From the NCBI GenBank assembly GCA_947651335.1, contig CANSYV010000015.1:1-11407 (forward strand): a stretch of DNA of 11,407 bases. The letters are read 5' to 3'. Both the position numbers and the translations under genes were made by a program. Numbering within the stretch: the stretch's first letter is position 1; the number at the start of each line of letters is the position of its first letter. The notes beneath the pieces were generated by a model. It did not search any database and was not told where the DNA came from. It saw only the letters and a list, made by a program, of their open reading frames with translations. This DNA is from an uncultured Lachnospiraceae bacterium (GTDB taxonomy: Bacteria > Bacillota > Clostridia > Lachnospirales > Lachnospiraceae). Of this stretch, positions 5,183 to 11,407 are shown in pieces.

Positions 5183-6460
5183 TTATCTATATATAATATC
5201 TTCTCTTCCCGGTCCATTGGATACCATGGTGATGGGAAATCCAATCTTTTCCTCCACAAACTCCACGTACTTTCTGCAGTTCTCCGGAAGCTCACTGTAC
5301 TCTTTGATTCCCCGTATGTCACATTTCCAGCCCGGCAGAACCTCCAGCACAGGCTTTGCCTTTTTCAGGTCTGATGTCACCGGAAATTCTGTGGTCACTT
5401 CTCCGTCTATCTCATACCCGGTGCACACAGGTATCTCATCTAAGTATCCCAGCACATCCAGCACTGTAAACGCCACATCTGTAGTCCCCTGAATCCGGCA
5501 TCCGTATTTGCTGGCCACTGTATCAAACCATCCCATACGGCGCGGCCTTCCGGTAGTTGCCCCGTATTCGCCTCCGTCTCCGCCTCTGCGCCGCAGCTCA
5601 TCGGCTTCCTCTCCAAAGATCTCAGATACGAATTCTCCGGCTCCCACCGCGCTGGAATATGCTTTTACCACTGTGATAATCTTCTTAATCTCATAGGGAG
5701 GTATCCCTGCCCCAATGGCACCATAAGCCGCCAGAGTGGACGACGAAGTTACCATGGGATAGATCCCGTGGTCCGGATCTTTCAACGAACCCAGCTGTCC
5801 CTCCAGCAGAATCTCTTTTCCTTCTTTCAGCGCCTGATACAGATAGGCAGATACATTGCACACATAAGGCTCTACCATCTCTTTATAAGACAGCAGTTCT
5901 TTTAATATCTCATCCGGTTTCAGCAGCGGCTTGTGATAAAGGTGCTCCACCAGCACATTCTTAATGTCACAGACCTGCTTCACCTTATCCATCAACGCAT
6001 CTTCACTGCCAAACAGTTCACTGATTTGAAAGCCGATTTTGGCATATTTATCCGAGTAAAAAGGCGCAATCCCTGATTTTGTAGAGCCGAAAGACCTGCC
6101 CGCCAGCCTTTCCTCCTCATACGCATCCAACAGAATATGGTACGGCATCACAATCTGCGCCCTGTCTGAGACAAAAATCTTCGGCTTTGGCACGCCTCTG
6201 TCCACAATTTCCTGGATTTCCTTAAATAATACAGGAATGTTCACGGCCACGCCATTTCCAAGAATACTGGTGGTGTGGTCATAGAACACTCCAGAAGGCA
6301 AAGTGTGAAGGGCAAATTTTCCGTAATCATTTACAATGGTATGGCCTGCGTTGGCTCCTCCCTGGAATCTGACGATGATATCCGATTCCTTGGCCAGCAC
6401 ATCCGTTATCTTCCCTTTCCCTTCATCTCCCCAGTTAGCTCCCACAATCGCTTTAACCAT
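5183..6460 (-). CDS. purA: Adenylosuccinate synthetase
   Basis: PurA joins IMP and aspartate at the cost of GTP to form adenylosuccinate, the first step from IMP to AMP. The 425-residue protein matches the usual bacterial length. It shows the N-terminal WGDEGKGK (10-17) with catalytic Asp12, the NAGHT block with His40, and later TTGRPRRMGWFD and TTDVAFTVLDVL segments. I chose the ATG at 6458-6460 because MVKAIVGANWGDEGKGK is the standard beginning and GGGAGG precedes it. The open frame runs on to 6808, but that extension contains the promoter, overlaps the transporter gene and is not protein-like for this family. An in-frame ATG at 6508 lies almost at the predicted transcript start and lacks a ribosome binding site. 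The gene has its own promoter and is followed by the nested hairpin at 5114-5164. PurB, which acts next in the pathway, is encoded upstream. Confidence 0.97.
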   Translation of the reverse strand: MVKAIVGANWGDEGKGKITDVLAKESDIIVRFQGGANAGHTIVNDYGKFALHTLPSGVFYDHTTSILGNGVAVNIPVLFKEIQEIVDRGVPKPKIFVSDRAQIVMPYHILLDAYEEERLAGRSFGSTKSGIAPFYSDKYAKIGFQISELFGSEDALMDKVKQVCDIKNVLVEHLYHKPLLKPDEILKELLSYKEMVEPYVCNVSAYLYQALKEGKEILLEGQLGSLKDPDHGIYPMVTSSSTLAAYGAIGAGIPPYEIKKIITVVKAYSSAVGAGEFVSEIFGEEADELRRRGGDGGEYGATTGRPRRMGWFDTVASKYGCRIQGTTDVAFTVLDVLGYLDEIPVCTGYEIDGEVTTEFPVTSDLKKAKPVLEVLPGWKCDIRGIKEYSELPENCRKYVEFVEEKIGFPITMVSNGPGREDIIYR

Positions 6461-6517
6461 TTGGCAGTACCTCCCGTAGTTCTGAATTATCTTACCTGTT
6501 TCTTGCATTACTGGTTT

Positions 6518-6546
6518 ATTATAGTACATCATCAGATAATTTTCAA
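6518..6546 (-). promoter_or_regulatory. Sigma-A type promoter of purA
   Basis: On the minus strand, TTGAAA (6546-6541), a 17-base spacer and TATAAT (6523-6518) form a strong vegetative promoter. It lies in the 137-base gap between the transporter stop and the purA start. The predicted start near 6511 gives a leader of about 50 bases. No purine riboswitch or clear PurR box is seen, and I see no terminator for the transporter in this gap, so some readthrough into purA is possible. Confidence 0.82.
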
Positions 6547-6597
6547 CGGCAACTTCCGGCAGAATACCTTTTTTATACGGGCTGGACTGCTGTTTTC

Positions 6598-8346
6598 TCA
6601 CCACGCCAAAGGATATTTTTCCACATAGACTGCATATCTGTCTCTGAACTGAGGGTCCTCCTGCCGCATATTCCGCAGGGATTCGTGAAGATTCATGCTC
6701 TGGTTCCTGAGATCCATGATACAGCCTGCAATGTTGGAGCAGTGGTCCGCTGTGCGTTCCAGGTCTGTGAGCAGGTCGGACCATATAAATCCTGTCTCCA
6801 TGGAGCATCCCCCCTGCTGGAGACGAAAAATATGCCTGGTGCGCATTTTTTCTTTCAGCCCGTCAATCACCTGCTCCAGGGGTTCCACCATGGCTGCAGC
6901 CTCCATATCATTGTCCAGAAAAGCCGTGAGGGACAAATCAAGGATTTCCCTCACTGCTGAGGTGATCACCGCCAGCTCTGCGTCAGCGGCCGCGGAAAAG
7001 GCCAGTTTCTTTTCTCTCATTTCTTCTGCTGACTCCAGAATATTGACAGCATGGTCCGCGATGCGCTCAAAGTCTCCGATTATTTTCAGCAGTTTGGCCG
7101 CCTCGGCACTGTCAGATTCATTGATCTGCCGTGTGCTCAGCTGAATCAGATACGTGCTCAGAATATCCTCAAAGCGGTCTGTCTTTTCTTCTTTTTCATG
7201 GATGGATACCGGGTCTTTCGCCCGCTTCCCATAAAGATAATCCAGACTTTCTGTGAGAGCTGACACCGCGGCAGAGGCCATATCCCCCGCCACCTTCTGG
7301 CACCGCTCCAGCGCCGCGAAAGGAGCGGCCAGCAGACGCTCATCCAGCTCTGTCTGTATTTCCGGCTCCCTGGTATCCGGAACCAGACGGTTCACCAGCT
7401 GTTCCAGAAAACCTGACAGAGGCAGCATCAACAGGGTACACAGAACATTAAAAACCGTGTGGGCTGCCGCAATGCCCAGCAGAGATGCCGCCTCCCCCAA
7501 AAAGGAGGGACGAAATACTATTTTGACAATCCAAAAGACTGTCAGCCACACTGCGGAACCGATTACATTAAAAGATAAATGCACCATGGCAGCCCGCCTG
7601 GCATTTTTATTCGCCCCTATGGAAGATAACATCGCCGTCACACAGGTACCGATATTCTGCCCCATGATAATGGGAACCGCGGCGCCATAGGACACCTGCC
7701 CGGTGACAGCAAGGGCCTGCAAAATCCCCACAGAGGCAGAGCTGGACTGAATCACGGCTGTGAGCACCGCTCCTGCCAGCACCCCCAGAAAAGGATTTTG
7801 AAATACTAAAAAGAGATTTTGAAATGCCGGAACCTGTCCCAGTCCTGCCACAGCGCCTGACATGGTTTCCATTCCGGTCATCAAAGTGGCAAATCCCAGA
7901 AAAATCATTCCTGTGTCTTTCTTCTTCGCGCTTTTGCAGAACATATAGAAAATAATCCCTGCCAGGGCCAGCACAGGGGTAAAGGAAGATGGCTTCAGCA
8001 ATTTTACAAACACATTGCCGCTCTCGATTCCGGCAAGGCTTAAAACCCATGCGGTAACTGTTGTTCCAATATTTGCCCCCATGATCACATTCACCGCCTG
8101 GCGCAGAGTCATCAGCCCGGAATTGGCAAACCCCACCACCATAACCGTGGCCGCGGAAGAACTCTGAATCACCGCAGTGACCACAAGCCCTGTCAAAAGC
8201 CCTGCTGCCCTGTTGGTGGTCAATTTTCCCAGCAGGCCGCTTAATTTCTCGCCGGCCCGGCGCTCCAGAGCCTGTCCCATCACACTCATTCCGAACAAAA
8301 AAAGGGATAAGCCCCCTGCCATGGCCAGTACGTCAAAAATATCCAT
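6598..8346 (-). CDS. Na+/phosphate cotransporter family protein with PhoU-like C terminus
   Basis: This 582-residue membrane protein belongs to the Na/Pi cotransporter family (NptA/YjbB type), expected to move phosphate across the cytoplasmic membrane in a sodium-coupled way. The membrane half (about 1-320) contains the expected inverted duplication. Repeat one has AVIQSSSAAT (59-68) and GANIGTT (90-96); repeat two has AVIQSSSAS (198-206) and GQNIGTC (229-235). From about 340 to the end the protein is soluble, helical and PhoU-like, with recurring FERIADHAVNI and LERTADHCSNI patterns that suggest paired PhoU repeats sensing phosphate or metals. I chose the ATG at 8344-8346 because GGGAG precedes it and MDIFDVLAMAGGLSLFLFGM is the usual beginning; the frame extends 17 codons further through the terminator region. 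It sits between purB and purA on the same strand. Some family members export phosphate, so the direction is not certain. Confidence 0.93.
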   Translation of the reverse strand: MDIFDVLAMAGGLSLFLFGMSVMGQALERRAGEKLSGLLGKLTTNRAAGLLTGLVVTAVIQSSSAATVMVVGFANSGLMTLRQAVNVIMGANIGTTVTAWVLSLAGIESGNVFVKLLKPSSFTPVLALAGIIFYMFCKSAKKKDTGMIFLGFATLMTGMETMSGAVAGLGQVPAFQNLFLVFQNPFLGVLAGAVLTAVIQSSSASVGILQALAVTGQVSYGAAVPIIMGQNIGTCVTAMLSSIGANKNARRAAMVHLSFNVIGSAVWLTVFWIVKIVFRPSFLGEAASLLGIAAAHTVFNVLCTLLMLPLSGFLEQLVNRLVPDTREPEIQTELDERLLAAPFAALERCQKVAGDMASAAVSALTESLDYLYGKRAKDPVSIHEKEEKTDRFEDILSTYLIQLSTRQINESDSAEAAKLLKIIGDFERIADHAVNILESAEEMREKKLAFSAAADAELAVITSAVREILDLSLTAFLDNDMEAAAMVEPLEQVIDGLKEKMRTRHIFRLQQGGCSMETGFIWSDLLTDLERTADHCSNIAGCIMDLRNQSMNLHESLRNMRQEDPQFRDRYAVYVEKYPLAW

Positions 8347-8376
8347 ATGCTTTTCTCCCTTATGATAATTAAGAAC

Positions 8377-8413
8377 AAAAAAACCGAACAGTATCATCTT
8401 ATGTACTGTCCGG
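8377..8413 (-). terminator. Intrinsic terminator after purB
   Basis: On the minus strand CCGGACAGTA (8413-8404) and TACTGTTCGG (8393-8384) form a 10-pair stem with one G-U pair and a 10-base loop, followed immediately by seven Ts (8383-8377). It is a textbook rho-independent terminator 28 bases past the purB stop. Its T-run ends only 30 bases before the transporter start codon, so the transporter either depends on readthrough or on a promoter overlapping the end of purB. Confidence 0.92.
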
Positions 8414-8441
8414 CTTTTCTATTCTTCATATTCAGGAAAAT

Positions 8442-9875
8442 TTACACATGAATCTCTGCTGTCATCCCCAGAAGCTTCCGGTTCTCCTCAAGTATGGGAT
8501 GTACCACCTGCTCCAGGAATACATCCACCTGATGGGGCGCGCAGCCCACATATTTTGCCGGGTCCATAGTATCCTGCAGTTCCTTTCGTGTAAGGCTGAA
8601 GGCCGGGTCCGCGGCAATCAATTCCAGAAGGTTATTTTCTTTTCCCTCTGCTTTCACATTTTTCGCCGCCTCCATGGAAAGCTCCCGGATGCGCTCGTGA
8701 AGCTCCTGGCGGTCCCCGCCTGCCTTCACAGCGTCCATGAGAATATTTTCTGTGGCCATGAAGGGCAGCTCTGCCATCAGGCGCTTATGAATGACTTTGG
8801 GATAGACTACCAGTCCGTCCACCACATTCAGACACAGGTCCAGAATCCCGTCCACTGCCAGGAATCCTTCCGGTATACTCAGCCGCTTATTGGCCGAATC
8901 ATCCAGTGTACGCTCAAACCACTGGACAGCTGATGTAATGGCAGGGTTTAAGGCATCCACCATCACATACCTGGACAGTGAGGCAATCCGCTCACTGCGC
9001 ATGGGATTTCTCTTGTATGCCATGGCCGAGGAACCGATCTGGTCCTTTTCAAAAGGTTCTTCCACTTCTTTTAAGTGCTGAAGCAGACGGATATCGTTGG
9101 AAAATTTGTGGGCGCTGGCCGCAATCCCTGCCAGCACATTCACCACCCGTGTGTCCACTTTCCGGGAATAAGTCTGCCCGGATACCGGATAACACGTCTG
9201 AAATCCCATTTTTTCCGCAATCATAGGGTCCAGCTTATCCACAATCTCCTGGCGTCCCTCAAACAATTCCAGGAAACTGGCCTGGGTTCCTGTGGTTCCC
9301 TTGGAGCCCAGAAGCTTCATACTGCCCAGCACATGGTCTAAATCCTCCAGATCCAGCAGGAATTCCTGCATCCACAGGGATGCCCGCTTTCCCACAGTGG
9401 TGGGCTGCGCAGGCTGGAAATGGGTGAAGGCAAGTGTGGGCAGGCTCTTATATTCTTCTGCAAAACCCGCCAGTTTCTCCAGTACGTTCAAAAGCTTCTT
9501 TTTTACCAGTTTCAGGGCTTCCGTCATAACGATAATGTCCGTATTGTCCCCCACATAACAGGATGTGGCGCCCAGGTGGATAATCCCCTTGGCGTTAGGA
9601 CACTGAACCCCATAGGCATACACATGGGACATAACGTCATGGCGTACCTGGCGCTCCCGCTCCTTAGCCACGTCAAAATTAATGTCCTGTGCATGAGCTT
9701 TCAGCTCATCAATCTGCTCCTGGGTAATGGGAAGGCCCAGTTCCTTCTCTGTCTCAGCCAGGGCAATCCAGAGCCGCCTCCAGGTCCTAAACTTCATGGC
9801 CGGAGAAAATATATACTGCATTTCTCTGCTGGCGTAGCGCTCGGACAGAGGGCTTTGGTAAATTTCCGTATTCAT
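8442..9875 (-). CDS. purB: Adenylosuccinate lyase
   Basis: PurB removes fumarate twice in purine synthesis: from SAICAR to give AICAR and from adenylosuccinate to give AMP. The 477-residue protein is of the longer bacterial type. It shows RHDVMSHVYA (79-88), the THFQPAQPTT block with His152, and the fumarase-superfamily signature GSSAMAYKRNPMRSER (281-296) containing the catalytic serine loop. The ATG at 9873-9875 follows AAAGGAG at ideal spacing. The frame runs seven codons further, but MNTEIYQSPLSERYAS is the natural beginning. It starts 32 bases after the purF stop, so the two are almost certainly cotranscribed, and a strong terminator follows. Confidence 0.97.
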   Translation of the reverse strand: MNTEIYQSPLSERYASREMQYIFSPAMKFRTWRRLWIALAETEKELGLPITQEQIDELKAHAQDINFDVAKERERQVRHDVMSHVYAYGVQCPNAKGIIHLGATSCYVGDNTDIIVMTEALKLVKKKLLNVLEKLAGFAEEYKSLPTLAFTHFQPAQPTTVGKRASLWMQEFLLDLEDLDHVLGSMKLLGSKGTTGTQASFLELFEGRQEIVDKLDPMIAEKMGFQTCYPVSGQTYSRKVDTRVVNVLAGIAASAHKFSNDIRLLQHLKEVEEPFEKDQIGSSAMAYKRNPMRSERIASLSRYVMVDALNPAITSAVQWFERTLDDSANKRLSIPEGFLAVDGILDLCLNVVDGLVVYPKVIHKRLMAELPFMATENILMDAVKAGGDRQELHERIRELSMEAAKNVKAEGKENNLLELIAADPAFSLTRKELQDTMDPAKYVGCAPHQVDVFLEQVVHPILEENRKLLGMTAEIHV

Positions 9876-9907
9876 CTGTATCTCCTTTGCAATCACATCT
9901 GTTCCTT

Positions 9908-11365
9908 TTATTTTTCGTATTCACCCCGGATGTCCTCTGACGGAGGTTCCATGGGATAGGTTCCGGTAAAGCATCCCCTGCAGACTGCCAGCCCAGGCGC
10001 CAGCTCATCAAGCCTGTCCAGATTCAGATAGGCCAGACTGTCCGCGCCGATAATCTGGCAGATCTCCTCCACAGACCGGTTGTAGGCGATTAACTGCTCC
10101 CTGGCAGGCACATCTGTGCCGAAATAGCAGGGCCACAAAAACGGCGGAGAGCTGACCCGCATATGCACTTCTACCGCCCCGGCCTTTCTCAGCATCCGCA
10201 CAATCCTGTCACTGGTGGTTCCCCGCACAATGGAGTCGTCAATCATAATGACCCGTTTCCCGTCAACCGCCTCTTTTAATACATTCAGTTTCACCTGGAC
10301 ACTGGACTCCCGGCTGCTCTGCCCCGGCTTGATAAACGTCCTGCCCACGTAACTGTTCTTCACAAAGGCAGTTCCATATGGAATACCGGATTCCATGGAA
10401 TATCCCAGCGCCGCCGCATTGCCTGACTCCGGCACGCCTACCACTAAATCCGCTTCCACAGGAGAATCCATGGCCAGAAAACGCCCTGCCCGGATTCGGG
10501 ATGAATATACCCCCACCCCGTCAATCTCACTGTCCGGCCTGGCAAAATATATATATTCAAAAATACACCGGCCCTGCTCCTGGGGTTCTATGCACATACG
10601 CCTGTCTGAATGAATCTGCCCGTCCTTTGTGATGGTGACAATCTCGCCTGGCTCCACATCCCTCACATACTCAGCTCCCACTGTATCAAGGGCACAGCTT
10701 TCAGAGGCCAGAATATAGGCATGATCCCTCTTTCCAATACAAAGGGGTTTAAAGCCGTAAGGGTCCCTGGTGCCAATCAGTTTCCTGGGCGACATGATAA
10801 TCAGCGAATAAGAACCTTTGATCTTACTCATTGCATTGGCCACAGCATCCTCCGCTGTCTTCGTATGAACCCGCTCCCTGGCAATGTGATAAGCAATCAC
10901 CTCCGAATCGATGGTGGTCTGGAAAATAGCGCCTCCATATTCCAGTTCCCTGCGAAGCTCAGCGGCATTGATTAAATTGCCGTTATGAGCCACCCCCAAA
11001 GTACCTTTGATGTAGTTGAGCACCAAAGGCTGGGCATTTTCCCGGCTGCTGGCGCCCGCCGTGGAATAGCGCACATGTCCCACACCGATATCCCCATGAA
11101 GAGCCTGGAGATTTTCCGGCGCGAATACTTCATTCACCAGCCCCATTCCCTTATGGGAAGATACGCTTCTTTGTTTCCCCCGCGTGTCGCCCACGGCGAT
11201 TCCGCAGCTTTCCTGCCCCCGGTGCTGTAAGGCAAACAAACCATAATAGATGGTGGACGCCACGTCATGTCCATCCAGGTCGTAAATCCCAAAAACACCG
11301 CATTCTTCTCTTAAATGATCACCAGACTCCTGCTGGCAGTGGATTTGTTCCAGTTCTTTTCCCAT
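9908..11365 (-). CDS. purF: Amidophosphoribosyltransferase
   Basis: PurF catalyses the first committed step of purine synthesis, transferring ammonia from glutamine to PRPP to form 5-phosphoribosylamine. The 485-residue protein begins with a 21-residue propeptide ending REE. Cys22 of ECGVFG would become the N-terminal nucleophile of the glutaminase domain after cleavage. The PRPP-binding motif VIMIDDSIVRGTT is at 372-384. Cys267 (GRCIFEYIYFARPDS), Cys413 (WPCYFGTD), Cys462 and Cys465 (VCRGCFTG) match the four [4Fe-4S] ligands of the Bacillus subtilis type enzyme, so this is the oxygen-sensitive, cluster-containing form. The ATG at 11363-11365 follows GAGGGG. It leads the purF-purB pair here. 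Its promoter, or further upstream pur genes, lie outside the window. Confidence 0.98.
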   Translation of the reverse strand: MGKELEQIHCQQESGDHLREECGVFGIYDLDGHDVASTIYYGLFALQHRGQESCGIAVGDTRGKQRSVSSHKGMGLVNEVFAPENLQALHGDIGVGHVRYSTAGASSRENAQPLVLNYIKGTLGVAHNGNLINAAELRRELEYGGAIFQTTIDSEVIAYHIARERVHTKTAEDAVANAMSKIKGSYSLIIMSPRKLIGTRDPYGFKPLCIGKRDHAYILASESCALDTVGAEYVRDVEPGEIVTITKDGQIHSDRRMCIEPQEQGRCIFEYIYFARPDSEIDGVGVYSSRIRAGRFLAMDSPVEADLVVGVPESGNAAALGYSMESGIPYGTAFVKNSYVGRTFIKPGQSSRESSVQVKLNVLKEAVDGKRVIMIDDSIVRGTTSDRIVRMLRKAGAVEVHMRVSSPPFLWPCYFGTDVPAREQLIAYNRSVEEICQIIGADSLAYLNLDRLDELAPGLAVCRGCFTGTYPMEPPSEDIRGEYEK

Positions 11366-11407
11366 GAAACCCCTCTCTAGACTCTCTTATTGAATCCCCA
11401 GCCGTTT

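Noticed and set aside
6461..6808. Extension of the purA frame upstream by 116 codons
   Set aside because: It contains the purA promoter, overlaps the transporter gene, and PurA normally starts at MVKAIVG, which has GGGAGG before it.
7607..8050. A second minus-strand frame of 147 codons inside the transporter gene
   Set aside because: It is a shadow frame of a conserved membrane protein with no start signals of its own.

Overview
The window reads as ordinary chromosome from a Bacillota of class Clostridia, most likely a Lachnospiraceae. The reasons are the fused FolB-FolK protein, the gene order folE / HD-domain gene / folP / folBK, strong GGAGG ribosome binding sites, clean sigma-A type promoters and roughly balanced base composition. 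The family assignment is inference from gene content and style, not from a database search. Nearly everything is on the minus strand; only one small membrane-protein gene is on the plus strand. No RNA genes, insertion sequences, phage genes or CRISPR arrays were seen.

Region 1 (about 37-3060, minus strand) is a tight folate operon. In transcription order it is folE (GTP cyclohydrolase I), an HD-domain hydrolase that overlaps folE by four bases, folP (dihydropteroate synthase) and a fused folB-folK. Together these cover GTP to dihydropteroate, except the dephosphorylation of dihydroneopterin triphosphate. The embedded HD hydrolase is an attractive candidate for part of that missing step. About 380 bases upstream of the folE start hold an apparent leader with a hairpin able to compete for the ribosome binding site, and a cluster of TTGCGA repeats.

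Region 2 (3060-4816, minus strand) is a three-gene operon: a TIM-barrel sugar-phosphate isomerase/epimerase-like protein, an HPr-like phosphocarrier and a lone EIIA of the fructose/PtsN family. It starts at a consensus promoter and ends at a strong hairpin terminator. The HPr keeps His15 but has Lys where Ser46 normally sits, and no permease is encoded. The pair resembles a regulatory NPr/PtsN module more than a transport PTS.

Region 3 (4826-5164) holds a consensus plus-strand promoter back-to-back with the Region 2 promoter, a 68-residue two-helix membrane protein, and a nested hairpin that separates it from the convergent purA.

Region 4 (5183-11365, minus strand) contains purine genes: purF and purB as a closely spaced pair ending at a textbook terminator, then a Na+/phosphate cotransporter family protein with a PhoU-like tail, then purA with its own consensus promoter. 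PurF makes the first committed intermediate of purine synthesis, PurB acts twice, and PurA starts the branch to AMP. The phosphate transporter sits between them.
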